From: Bdellovibrionales bacterium
Lineage (GTDB): Bacteria > Bdellovibrionota > Bdellovibrionia > Bdellovibrionales > UBA1609
Length of the DNA: 45,218 bases
Assembly: GCA_013216195.1 (NCBI GenBank)
Contig: JABSOQ010000013.1
Location: 1 to 45,218 of the forward strand
Reading direction: 5' to 3'
Shown here: positions 8,722 through 16,709 of the stretch, in pieces
How the letters are laid out: each line of letters opens with the position of its first letter
Position numbering within the stretch: the first letter of the stretch is position 1
Position numbers and translations under genes: made by a program
Notes under the pieces: model-generated
Seen by the model: the letters and a program-made list of their open reading frames with translations, nothing else
What the model was told of the DNA's origin: nothing
Databases searched by the model: none

Positions 8722-11700
8722 TTAATCGTCTGTGCCATACAAGATTGTCTCATCTTCCACAGCAGCGCCTGTGTCAGAGTTCGGCTCGTACCAAGCTGCC
8801 ACAGGAACAGTTGAAATAAAGCGATAGCCGGAGGCCGGGTTGGCCATTCTAGCTTTGTACGGGCGGTTAACTTCTGCACCACCGCTGTCGAGAATAAGCG
8901 TGTGGACAGGTGTATCCACACCGATTGTTTGCGTCGGGCTGTAAACTTGAATAATGCCAGCTTCTTTTGATGCAAAAGCAACCCACTCGGAAACAACATT
9001 TATTGCATATCTTCTCTTCATTAAGTTTGTTGGTATAAATGGAGCAGCACAATTACCATCGCTATCAGCAAAGCTAGCGCCTGAAACCGGTCTATCAGCT
9101 GAAATCAATAAGCTCGAAGGGTTGTATTGATTCGAGGTACCTTCAGGACTCAATGGAACTACATCTTCCGCATTCAAATTGCCTGAACCGGTTTCAGAGT
9201 TAGAGTGCACAAACGAGTAGTTAGTTCCGTTGCTGTCTGCGGTCAACCTCATGGAAGACGATGGAACACCAATAATTTCAGTGTGACTCGGCAACAATGG
9301 CTTTGGATCGACAGTTCGATCACCTGTTCGAACCGATATATGATACGCCAAAATGGCACCTGTCGAAACAACCTGATAACTGCCATACACTGACCAAGTT
9401 AAAGTCGTATCCTCTTCAGCATTCAAATTGGCAGTGGCAAGAACAGTTGCACCTTGGCGGACTTCAACGTAAGCGGCCTCGGTCGCGTAAATACTCAACT
9501 CTTGAGCATTGTCACGAATCGCGTTGAACGAGAAGGTTTTACCGGCCCAATACGTAGGTGACCAAACAATATTGGCTTTATTAGTGTTGCCGCCTGAACC
9601 ACGCCGACCTGCTGTGAAGATGGGCTTGTCAGCATCAATGACATCAAACTGCTTTGTGCCAGGCAAATTGACGACTTCACCTTTGGCTAAAGGAGATTCA
9701 GGAATTGTAACTCCATTTATAGTGACGTAGGTGTCGTCATAAAAGGCAACGATGTTCGACGTAGTAGCACCACCTACATTCATTGCCTTGTAAGGGCTGT
9801 CGAAAAGCGTGCTATCTGGCTTTGTCGAGCCTGAGCTCAGCTGAGAGTAGTCTGAGAAAGAAGAATCGTAAGAGACACGAACTTGAAACTCATAGGTCGT
9901 GCTAGGCTGAAGCCCGGTGACCGTAGCTGAGGTCACTGTGCTTACACCATCATTGAAATTCAACCAAGTCGTTGTACCACTAACCCGGTATTGGATCTCG
10001 TAGTCATTTATTGTGAAGCCACCGGGATTGATCACACTCCAAGTGAGATCTGCACTGTTACTCAAAGTCGATGGCACCGACAAACTTGTTACAACTGGAG
10101 TCGCCGTGTTTTTTGATACCACTTGCACCGCTTGGTTCGCAGCGACTGCACTTGCATTCTGATGATCTGCAGTGATCGTGATGCTATCGCTATCAGCCAG
10201 ACCCGAGACATCTCGTGATCCTGATGTCCAAGAGCCTGAGCTGCAAACCACTGAAAATGGTGTAACTCCAGGAATCTCAACGTCAACGTTTTGGCCATTC
10301 TCACTACAGGTTCCACTTACCAAATACGTGGCTTCATTTGTTGAGTTGATGTTCGGAGCAGAACTAAAGCCAACAGTAGGAGCCGCTGAATCTTTGGCAA
10401 CATTGACTGACGCAGTTGGCGCTGTGAGATGGTCTGCCGTCACCAAAACTGAAGCAGAATCAGTAACTGTTGAGACGTTAAGGCTCGACAACGACCAGAA
10501 ACCAAGGTTGCAATTGGTATTGAAACTCAAAGAGTCTACAAACACAGAAACTTGAGAGCCGTTACCACTGCAAGTTCCAGACAGAGCGTATGAAAATTCA
10601 TTTGAATTGTCGATATCAGGAGCGCTTGTAATGGCAACTGTGTCGCTCAAAGTGTCTTTAACAACGGTCACACTCGCCTGAGTCGCAGAATTACCAGCCG
10701 CATCTACGTGACCTGCAGTGATTAGAAAGCTTGGGTTATCTGCTTGGCCAGAAAGTTCTAAAGTTCCTGTAGAAAAACTACCCGCTGAGCAGACTGGAGA
10801 AACCAGCAAGCTGCCTACATTTAGGCTAACTGAGACACCACTCTCACTGCACGTTCCAACAACTGAATAGGAACCTTGATTCGCAGCTGTAATGTCAGGT
10901 GCTGATGTAATCGAAACAGTCGGCAACACTGTATCAAGAAGGTAGGAGACTGTGGCACTAGAGCAAGCTGAAGGGTTACCAGCTTCATCTGTTGTTGAGG
11001 CATAAAAGGTGTAGGCCCCGTCTGTTAGAGAGCTCGATGTGACTGTAACTGATGCGCCCGTGCTGCCGACTGTGCCAAGAGCCGTCACACACGCATCTGA
11101 GAACAGTGTTACTGTCTCACCAGGGTTAACACCAAAAACCACAACCCCAGGTGTACTGTCATTATCTATGGCCGACAAACCGCCTTCTAGAGTTAAGCTC
11201 GATGGGGCTGTGGGAGCAACAGTGTCGAGTGTGTAGTTGACTGTAGCCACTGAGCAAGTTGATCGACCTCCCGAAGAGTTCTCCGCATCTGCATAAAATG
11301 TGTAGCTTCCATCAGGCAAACTTGAAGCTGTAAGATTGATCGATGCTCCACCTGCGATGCCAGTGGCAACGTCAGTTACGCATGCATCAGAGTACAAACG
11401 AATTGTATCACCCACGGTCACTCCTGATACGACTACAACCGGAGTCGGGTTATTGTCTATTGGCTGAATGCCTGCATCTAGAGCCAAACCTGTTGGTGCA
11501 TCTGGAGCAGCTTGATAAGTGTAGCTCACAGATGAAACTGAACAACTTGAAGAATTACCCACAGGATCAGTTGAGTCGGCAAAGAAGCTGTAGCTACCCT
11601 CTGTCAGTGCAGTTGATGTCAAAGTTATGCTTGAGCCGGTCGCTGTGCCACTTGCAACTGCAGTCGAACAAGCATCTGAGTACAAAACAACTGAGTCTCC

Positions 11701-12795
11701 CGCTACTAATCCGCTGATGATGATATCTGGAGTCTCGTCTGAATCGGTGGTGTTAAGACCAAATGCCAACGCCAGTGATGTTGGTGCCGCAGGTGAAGTC
11801 GTATCAACAGTGTAAGTCACATTTGCTACGGAACAACCAGACACATTGCCTGCCGAATCAGCCGAAGCCGCGTGAAAGGTATAACTGCCATCCAATAAAG
11901 TCGACGCTTCGACTATCACACTGCTACCGGTGCTTACTACTGAACCAACTGCAGTGAGACAAGAATCAGAGTACAAAGTTACTGTATCACCACTGACCAC
12001 ACCTGAGACTTCGATCTCGGGGGTGTTGTCTGCAGCTACTCCTGCTGTGGGGTTGTTTCGGCTTAGAGAAGAGGGCTCTGTCGGAGCCGTATTGTCTAGC
12101 TCGGCAGATACTGTTACTTGTGGGCTCACAATCGTGGTAGCATAGGCATCTCTAGCCTGAACATGCAGATAGTAAGTTCCAGTCACACCTGCCTGAGAAG
12201 TTGAGCTTGTTGCGCTGTAAGGCTCTGAACTGAACGCAAATGCAGGGTTCGTATTCACCGCGTACCGATACTCGCAAGAGGTGATTGCTCCACTGCAACT
12301 CCATGACCAATTCTTACTCTGAGCTGCGTTTGCATCATTAGTCAAACCCGTCACAACAAGACTCGAGCCAATCACTTCATAACTAGCTGTAGCCGAAGAA
12401 CAAGGAGAGACTGCACTTGTCGTGCTACTGACTCTTCTTGCATATAATGAATAGGTGCCGGTCGCTAGGCTTGAGATACTAACATCAACAGTTTCTGAGG
12501 TCGCTGTTTGCGAACCGGCTATACTCGTACAAGTCGAATTGAAGTGAACTTCAACCAACTCGCCCGAAGCAACTCCTGCGACTCGTAAGGTGATGCTTGG
12601 GTTTGGGCTTGGGCTTGAGCTCGGGCTTTGAAGAGTGATCGATGTAACGGGTGCAAGCTTGAGAGCGCCACCAAATTCTTCATCTATCGGAGGCTGCCCC
12701 CCCCCACAACCCACGAGATAAATAGAGGCCGTGATCAAAAGACCTGCTTTTGACGTATGGCCTGCTAACACTGTAAGACATCTAAGTACGTTCAA
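8722..12795 (-). CDS. giant Ig-repeat surface lipoprotein
   Basis: A 1357-residue lipoprotein with TTG start; GAGG lies a few bases upstream. The signal peptide ends YLVGC (lipidated Cys30). After a Ser/Pro linker come Ig-like modules of about 95 residues. The best copies share NDSTPGVVVFGV, a SDAC motif, DGAYTFYAS and SACSSATVSY, so each module carries two cysteines that can form a disulfide. Around residues 640-930 is a different repeat in three copies, each opening with SITSAPDI and a GTCSE-type block, also with paired cysteines. A fibronectin type III domain follows. The last 350 residues contain VTINGV, FTAGRRGSGG and LLPSHTEIIGVP, recalling the IgGFc-binding-protein-type domain. The role is probably adhesion or surface scaffolding. 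Such size and repetition imply export to the outer surface; no LPXTG or autotransporter barrel is present. Confidence 0.85.
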   Translation of the reverse strand: MNVLRCLTVLAGHTSKAGLLITASIYLVGCGGGQPPIDEEFGGALKLAPVTSITLQSPSSSPSPNPSITLRVAGVASGELVEVHFNSTCTSIAGSQTATSETVDVSISSLATGTYSLYARRVSSTTSAVSPCSSATASYEVIGSSLVVTGLTNDANAAQSKNWSWSCSGAITSCEYRYAVNTNPAFAFSSEPYSATSSTSQAGVTGTYYLHVQARDAYATTIVSPQVTVSAELDNTAPTEPSSLSRNNPTAGVAADNTPEIEVSGVVSGDTVTLYSDSCLTAVGSVVSTGSSVIVEASTLLDGSYTFHAASADSAGNVSGCSVANVTYTVDTTSPAAPTSLALAFGLNTTDSDETPDIIISGLVAGDSVVLYSDACSTAVASGTATGSSITLTSTALTEGSYSFFADSTDPVGNSSSCSVSSVSYTYQAAPDAPTGLALDAGIQPIDNNPTPVVVVSGVTVGDTIRLYSDACVTDVATGIAGGASINLTASSLPDGSYTFYADAENSSGGRSTCSVATVNYTLDTVAPTAPSSLTLEGGLSAIDNDSTPGVVVFGVNPGETVTLFSDACVTALGTVGSTGASVTVTSSSLTDGAYTFYASTTDEAGNPSACSSATVSYLLDTVLPTVSITSAPDITAANQGSYSVVGTCSESGVSVSLNVGSLLVSPVCSAGSFSTGTLELSGQADNPSFLITAGHVDAAGNSATQASVTVVKDTLSDTVAITSAPDIDNSNEFSYALSGTCSGNGSQVSVFVDSLSFNTNCNLGFWSLSSLNVSTVTDSASVLVTADHLTAPTASVNVAKDSAAPTVGFSSAPNINSTNEATYLVSGTCSENGQNVDVEIPGVTPFSVVCSSGSWTSGSRDVSGLADSDSITITADHQNASAVAANQAVQVVSKNTATPVVTSLSVPSTLSNSADLTWSVINPGGFTINDYEIQYRVSGTTTWLNFNDGVSTVTSATVTGLQPSTTYEFQVRVSYDSSFSDYSQLSSGSTKPDSTLFDSPYKAMNVGGATTSNIVAFYDDTYVTINGVTIPESPLAKGEVVNLPGTKQFDVIDADKPIFTAGRRGSGGNTNKANIVWSPTYWAGKTFSFNAIRDNAQELSIYATEAAYVEVRQGATVLATANLNAEEDTTLTWSVYGSYQVVSTGAILAYHISVRTGDRTVDPKPLLPSHTEIIGVPSSSMRLTADSNGTNYSFVHSNSETGSGNLNAEDVVPLSPEGTSNQYNPSSLLISADRPVSGASFADSDGNCAAPFIPTNLMKRRYAINVVSEWVAFASKEAGIIQVYSPTQTIGVDTPVHTLILDSGGAEVNRPYKARMANPASGYRFISTVPVAAWYEPNSDTGAAVEDETILYGTDD

Positions 12796-13131
12796 ACTTG
12801 CCTCACCTAAAGTTAGTGCGCTTAACTTTGCACTAATCTTTTCTTAACTCGTTCTTAATATTTATCGGTAACTGCCTAAGATAGCTGAACTTTAGATTAG
12901 ACAATTTTGAAGAAAAGTTATTCAATTTCGACTTCAAATCGAACCTAGAGCACATTCGCCCCTTTTCAGTTCGAGAGTCTCATACTGAACCACAGATGCG
13001 TCAGCTTGGTCCCATTTTTAAGGCAAGCTTTGCCTCAATATGAATCAAGTGATGGGCATTAATGAAGGCGTGGTCATCGCCGGATTTTGAAATGACCCCT
13101 ACTCGCGAACCCAGGCCCTTCGAGTTTTCTG
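12796..13131. other. 336-base gap upstream of the giant lipoprotein
   Basis: No convincing gene is seen. Near the lipoprotein start the minus strand has the direct repeat TTAAGAA-N3-GTTAAGAAAAG (12838-12858), a likely promoter or regulator element. A perfect inverted repeat AGGCAA-GCT-TTGCCT occupies 13021-13035; it is not followed by a run of T on either strand. The 3' end of the YedE-like gene at 13132 lies just beyond, so this stretch is also where its transcript should end. Confidence 0.4.
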
Positions 13132-13563
13132 CTATGGCAGGTACTTATCTAGTAATGGTTTACATATTCGAAACAAACCCTTCCCCAGCATCATGGCCCC
13201 GACAAAGACTGCGCTCTCTAGGTTGCCTGAAGGCAAACTCGTAATCGCTGGCCCTGGGCAAAACCCTCCGATGCCCCAACCAATGCCGAAAAGGGCAGCT
13301 CCAACCAATAGACTTGGTGTCAAATCTGATTTCGTTGGCAAATGAAACTGATCAACCAATACTGGAGACTCTCTTTTTGTTATGAACCGAAAGAGCACCG
13401 AGTGCACACCAATCGCTCCAATCATAACGAAAGCAAGAGCTGGATTCCAATCCCCAAACAGGTCGAGAAAACCAATCACTTTTTGTGGCTGAGTCATGCC
13501 TGAAATACCAAGACCCAAGGCGAATAAAAAACCTACAATGAGTGCAACCAAAGAATGCTTCAA
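13132..13563 (-). CDS. YeeE/YedE-family sulfur-transport half protein (DUF6691 type)
   Basis: A 143-residue membrane protein with four hydrophobic helices. It carries the family signature GIGGFCPGPA, whose cysteine lines the permeation path in YeeE-type thiosulfate/sulfur-compound transporters. The first 20 residues form a helix ending GMTQPQKVIGFLD, also typical of the DUF6691 half. The frame starts with TTG at 13563, overlapping the TGA stop of the gene before it in TTGA, so translation is coupled. These half-length proteins usually occur as adjacent pairs, matching the layout here. It is the last gene of the Spy/ECF sigma/anti-sigma operon, which suggests that import of a sulfur compound is part of that stress response. 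Confidence 0.85.
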   Translation of the reverse strand: MKHSLVALIVGFLFALGLGISGMTQPQKVIGFLDLFGDWNPALAFVMIGAIGVHSVLFRFITKRESPVLVDQFHLPTKSDLTPSLLVGAALFGIGWGIGGFCPGPAITSLPSGNLESAVFVGAMMLGKGLFRICKPLLDKYLP

Positions 13564-14000
13564 TAGACCACTCCGCCCAGAAATGCATCAACAATTGCAA
13601 CGGTAGCTATTCCAAAGCAAATGAAAGTCAAGGTAGCCGTAATCGACCTCAAAGAAAAACGGCTAATGCCGCAAACACCGTGGCCACTGGTACAGCCATT
13701 ACCTAGAACAGTGCCGAAACCTACCAATAGGCCAGCCAAGGCTATACGGCCCAGCCCGTGATCGACCGAATTGATCAAAGAATCTGCATAGAAAAACCTG
13801 AGAGTGACTCCACCCAGAACTAGCCCTACAACAAAGAAACCTCTCCAAACCCAGTCGCCCTTATCGCGAATAATCAGCTTGTAAGTTATTCCACTGACTC
13901 CTGTTACCCGCCCCAGAGCGAGTAACATGATTGTCACAGACAAACCTATTAGCATCCCGCCAGCTAATGCCATCAAAACCTGCTGAACATCAAAAACCAC
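13560..14000 (-). CDS. YeeE/YedE-family sulfur-transport half protein
   Basis: A membrane protein of about 146 residues when started at the GTG at 14000. The signature [12 protein letters not shown] is present near the C-terminal half, with the paired cysteines of the YeeE/YedE family. Four hydrophobic helices are visible, the first being [20 protein letters not shown]. The frame stays open upstream to a TTG at 14102, but the extra 34 residues (starting LFYNRALPCREP) lack a hydrophobic or family-like pattern and have no ribosome-binding site; GAGAGAG a few bases before the GTG is better. It overlaps the next half protein by four bases. The pair probably makes one functional channel. The 104-base gap after the anti-sigma gene is short enough for a single transcript. 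Confidence 0.8.
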   Translation of the reverse strand: MVFDVQQVLMALAGGMLIGLSVTIMLLALGRVTGVSGITYKLIIRDKGDWVWRGFFVVGLVLGGVTLRFFYADSLINSVDHGLGRIALAGLLVGFGTVLGNGCTSGHGVCGISRFSLRSITATLTFICFGIATVAIVDAFLGGVVY

Positions 14001-14104
14001 GCCGTACTCTCTCAAACCTCTTGATAAATTCGACAACAACCAATAGCGGGGCCGGGCTACCAGAGGCTCACGGCAAGGCAAAGCTCGATTATAAAAAAGC
14101 AAAA

Positions 14105-14410
14105 TTATAAGAGGTCTCGGTATGCCGGTAACAGGTCTGTTTGCTCCTCATCGAGTACCCTATAGGAGTCTGCCAAAAACTCGGCGATCTCTTCGTCCTG
14201 CTTAGGGTCGTGGCCATAGGGCATTAGAACAAAAATAAAAACCAAAAGGCCAGAAACCAATGGGGCCCATAACCAAATCTGAAAATGCCCCTTTTCTGAC
14301 TCTTCGATTCGAGTACGAATCTGACTCCACTCCTGCGCCGGAGCCTCGTAACGGGTATCGGAGTCATGCTGGCTTAGTAGATCTCTAATCTTCTTATCTT
14401 TTTCATCCAT
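14105..14410 (-). CDS. putative membrane anti-sigma factor
   Basis: A 101-residue protein with one transmembrane helix (about residues 46-66, IWLWAPLVSGLLVFIFVLMP). The charged N-terminal cytoplasmic half contains APAQEWSQIRTRIEESE, and a short acidic tail lies on the far side. The ATG at 14410 has GGAG at ideal spacing, and the gene overlaps the sigma factor stop by eight bases, the usual arrangement for an ECF sigma factor and its cognate anti-sigma. It lacks the HxxxCxxC zinc motif of ZAS-type anti-sigmas, so redox zinc release is not its mechanism. The assignment rests on position, size and topology. The periplasmic Spy-like protein encoded first in the operon is the natural candidate for its signal input. 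Confidence 0.65.
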   Translation of the reverse strand: MDEKDKKIRDLLSQHDSDTRYEAPAQEWSQIRTRIEESEKGHFQIWLWAPLVSGLLVFIFVLMPYGHDPKQDEEIAEFLADSYRVLDEEQTDLLPAYRDLL

Positions 14411-14891
14411 GCTCAACTCCAAGCTTTTTCAAATACTTAGTAAATTCATCTCTCGCGGCATGAAGCCGTGACTTAATGGTACCTTCTGGCACATTTTCCA
14501 ATACTGAAATTTCTTTTATGCTAAAACCAAGTTTGTAAAACAGAACAAAACAAGACCTTTTTTCAGCGGTCATCGACATTGTTGCAACTTCAATAAGCTC
14601 TCGCAGCTCATAACTAGTACCTTCGCTGGAAACAGGCTCCAAGATCGGCTGTGTTGGCTTCCGCTTTCTAAATGAATCTATGGCCACATTCTTAGCAATG
14701 GCGATCAACCAGGTCTTATCTGATGAATCGCCTCGAAACTTGCCACGTGCTCTCCAAGCTTTAAAAAAGGTTTCCTGCACAAGATCATCGGCCAAATCTT
14801 TGCCACCGAACCATACAAGAAACCTTCGCAACTCAGTCACGTGCCTTCGGTAAAGTCCTTCAAAAAGAGCTAGTTCTTTTGATTGATTAAT
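14403..14891 (-). CDS. ECF-family RNA polymerase sigma factor with probable ATT start
   Basis: A 162-residue sigma-70 factor of the ECF type. Region 2 reads DLADDLVQETFFKAWRARGKF with TWLIAIAKNVAIDSFRKR; region 4 reads FVLFYKLGFSIKEISVLENV and GTIKSRLHAARDE, the helix-turn-helix. The first ordinary start codon in frame is the GTG at 14840, but that would cut off part of region 2. Upstream of it the frame encodes a continuation matching the family (NQSKELALFEGLYRRH). No ATG, GTG or TTG occurs between that and the upstream in-frame TGA at 14916. The only near-start is ATT at 14891, preceded by AAAAGGGG at eight bases and overlapping the stop of the Spy-like gene. A rare start would keep sigma levels low and tie them to translation of the gene before it. 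Confidence 0.8.
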   Translation of the reverse strand: MNQSKELALFEGLYRRHVTELRRFLVWFGGKDLADDLVQETFFKAWRARGKFRGDSSDKTWLIAIAKNVAIDSFRKRKPTQPILEPVSSEGTSYELRELIEVATMSMTAEKRSCFVLFYKLGFSIKEISVLENVPEGTIKSRLHAARDEFTKYLKKLGVEHG

Positions 14892-15294
14892 TGTTACGAC
14901 CCCTTTTACTAGCTCTCAACTCAACAAACTTTTTTCTCTGTTTGGGTGTGAGAACTTTTCGAATTTTAAGAAGGTTCTCAAAACGCTTAGTAGCTGTCTC
15001 TTTTCTTAGCTCTTGCAACTTGGTATGCAGAGCTCGCAGCTTAGATTCACTTGCATCTGAACCCATGGCCTCTTTGAGTTCTAGTCGTGCCGCTTTCTTC
15101 TGTTGTCTCAGCTCTTTCATCTGACCTTTGTTGGCCTTGCGCATCTCTTTCAGTGAGCTCTTTTGCTCATCGCTCAGGTTCAGTTCTTTCAGAACCTTCC
15201 GCATGACTCCTTTTTTTCCACCAGGCTGGGCATAAGCGACAGGCGCTGGAGTCATCAAAAAAAAGACCATCAAAATAGGCAATTGCAGTCTCAT
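14887..15294 (-). CDS. Spy/CpxP-like periplasmic LTXXQ-motif protein
   Basis: A 135-residue exported protein. The ATG at 15294 has AAAGGAG upstream and begins a signal peptide ending PVAYA before QPGGKK. The mature part is highly charged helices with two LTXXQ-type motifs (NLSDEQKSSL and VLTPKQRKKF), as in Spy and CpxP, which act as ATP-independent chaperones or as stress sensors. In CnrX-like members the same fold senses metals, but this protein has a single histidine and no cysteine, so metal sensing is unlikely. It is the first gene of the operon with the ECF sigma and the anti-sigma-like protein, and a good ECF-type promoter lies upstream. Sensor or chaperone for envelope stress is inferred from this arrangement. 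Confidence 0.75.
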   Translation of the reverse strand: MRLQLPILMVFFLMTPAPVAYAQPGGKKGVMRKVLKELNLSDEQKSSLKEMRKANKGQMKELRQQKKAARLELKEAMGSDASESKLRALHTKLQELRKETATKRFENLLKIRKVLTPKQRKKFVELRASKRGRNN

Positions 15295-15348
15295 ACTTAC
15301 TCCTTTGGTTTCAATTAGCACTTTCTCAAAAAGCGTGCGTTTTGAGTA

Positions 15349-15376
15349 TTAGACGCCACCTGACTCAAAAAGGTTC
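15349..15376 (-). promoter_or_regulatory. ECF-type promoter for the Spy/sigma/anti-sigma operon
   Basis: On the minus strand a GAACC -35 element (plus 15372-15376) is followed by a 16-base spacer and a CGTCTAA -10 element (plus 15349-15355). GAACC...CGTC with a 16-17 base spacer is the classic ECF sigma pattern. It lies 55 bases upstream of the Spy-like start codon. The operon it drives encodes an ECF sigma, so autoregulation is the simplest reading. Confidence 0.6.
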
Positions 15377-15511
15377 AATCAGAAATTCTCTAGAGCTAAC
15401 AATAACTTAGGTCACCACTTACGAGAAGCAAGATTTTGCCAAGCAGGCATTTGACCAAGACTGCGCATCTAGGAGATCATCAGTTTCATAGCAATACTGG
15501 AGTCTCAAAAA

Positions 15512-15763
15512 TTGAATCTTGCAACCACTTTTGAAAGCTTGGCATGTGTAACCAGTACTCTCGCAATTGCGACAACAGCGATAGCTATGCCACAAAGGCT
15601 TACTAGCAACCAACTCTTCTTGCCGCTTTACACAGCTGGCATGGTTCAATGGGGTCTTTATGGGTTGTGGGCTGATAATCCTCTCATCACTGTTACATCG
15701 GTCATTCAAGTTTTAATTTGCTTGTGGCTTCTTTCAAAATGGTGGAGGCTTGTCAAAGCATGA
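15512..15763 (+). CDS. semiSWEET/PQ-loop small membrane protein
   Basis: An 83-residue protein with three hydrophobic helices, the size of bacterial semiSWEET sugar transporters, which work as dimers of three-helix bundles. It keeps the PQ-loop proline-glutamine (IAMPQRLTSNQLFLPLYTAG) and the second-half signature MVQWGLYGLWADNPLITVTS. The apparent start is a TTG with weak upstream sequence; the true start might lie a few codons further in. It shares its stop with the next gene's start (ATGA), so they are translationally coupled. It diverges from the Spy/ECF operon. Substrate is not readable; semiSWEETs carry sugars, but related PQ-loop proteins carry amino acids. Confidence 0.65.
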   Translation: MNLATTFESLACVTSTLAIATTAIAMPQRLTSNQLFLPLYTAGMVQWGLYGLWADNPLITVTSVIQVLICLWLLSKWWRLVKA

Positions 15764-16017
15764 TACATGCTCACTTAGCTGCTCTATTTGTGACCAGTGC
15801 GCTTCTTTGCCTCGGGTTTACAGCTAGAGGACCTATCGATATTCGGTTCCGAGGATTTGCCTACCTATATGCAATCAGTCTCCTGAGCTGGCTCGGTCTT
15901 GGTGTTGTGAACAAATCTTTCGGCCTAATCTCGATTTCATTGTTTCAATTACTTGGACTACTGCTTTCAAACTTCACTCTCTCGAATGAGGAGAATCGAT
16001 ATGACAATGAAATTTGA
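15760..16017 (+). CDS. second small PQ-loop-like membrane protein
   Basis: An 85-residue protein with three hydrophobic helices that follows the semiSWEET-like gene with a four-base ATGA overlap. The second half, YAISLLSWLGLGVVNKSFGL, aligns by eye with the YTAGMVQWGLYGLWADNPLI segment of its neighbour (matching Y, S/M, W-x-G and the hydrophobic spacing). The PQ motif itself is absent. I read it as a diverged semiSWEET half, so the two may form a heterodimer. The last 17 bases overlap the RDD gene. The family claim rests on alignment by eye and on size and topology, so confidence is moderate. Confidence 0.55.
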   Translation: MIHAHLAALFVTSALLCLGFTARGPIDIRFRGFAYLYAISLLSWLGLGVVNKSFGLISISLFQLLGLLLSNFTLSNEENRYDNEI

Positions 16018-16558
16018 ATCTAAGCGACTTATTGCATCTGTTGTCGACAGTCTTATTGTGATCACTGTGTTCTTTTTGCTTCTCACGGTCTTCAATTTTA
16101 TTTTTCCATCTACCCAAGTGAAATTTGCTTTTATGAGCTCAATGCCCTCTGAGCAACTGCATTGGTTTTTTATTAAAGCTGCATTTCTGCCAGTGACTTC
16201 TGCAGCCTATTACGCATTTTGTGTCTCTTCAAAAATCAAGACCCCAATCGGTCTTTGGTTAGCTGGTTTTGAAACGATACCAAGACCGGGTGTTGGTCCT
16301 TTGCAAATCGGTATCAGAAAAGTGATTGTCATAGCTCTCAAGTGGTCTCTTATTTTGTTCGTTGCTCCACTGTTCGAAGTTGTTGTCAGGGTTCTCAACA
16401 TCGAGTTCTTGAATACCTTTATGCCGGTAATCTCAATTGCGATTTTGGGGCTCTGTGCACTACTTTGGCTAATTAGCCATCTTAAGTACAGCGAAGACAA
16501 TCAGAACTACTTTTGGGATCACCTCTCCGGTGTACAAATCAAAAGAAAACCCAACTAA
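16001..16558 (+). CDS. RDD-family membrane protein
   Basis: A 185-residue protein with four to five hydrophobic helices. The RDD signature is visible: ESKRLIASVVDSLIV at the N-terminus (R and D of helix 1), KTPIGLWLAGFE after helix 2 and NYFWDHLSGVQI near the C-terminus, equivalent to the W-x-D-x-x-x-x-T/V end motif. I start at the ATG at 16001, which has AGGAG at seven bases; the frame extends upstream only to a weak ATG within the preceding gene. It overlaps the small PQ-loop gene and is thus the third gene of a small transport operon. RDD proteins have varied roles (some act as Na+/H+ antiporters); no particular function is supported. Confidence 0.75.
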   Translation: MTMKFESKRLIASVVDSLIVITVFFLLLTVFNFIFPSTQVKFAFMSSMPSEQLHWFFIKAAFLPVTSAAYYAFCVSSKIKTPIGLWLAGFETIPRPGVGPLQIGIRKVIVIALKWSLILFVAPLFEVVVRVLNIEFLNTFMPVISIAILGLCALLWLISHLKYSEDNQNYFWDHLSGVQIKRKPN

Positions 16559-16709
16559 ATGCAAATAGTTGACTGTCTCATTTGGGCTCACAGAGATGCC
16601 ACAAACCATTAAGTATTTTGCCTTAAACCTTAACTCTTAGTTAATTTCGGCGTTTTCATGATCCAAGCCTCCGATACCAAAATAGGTCTAAGAAAGGGAG
16701 GAATATCGA

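Noticed and set aside
9205-12145. Many plus-strand frames opposite the giant lipoprotein
   Set aside because: They are antisense shadows of its repeats, with Leu/Gln/Ser-rich low-information translations.
12855-12900. CCGATAA next to TAAAGTT on the minus strand, resembling a flagellar sigma-28 promoter
   Set aside because: The spacing between the two elements is several bases too long for that sigma factor.
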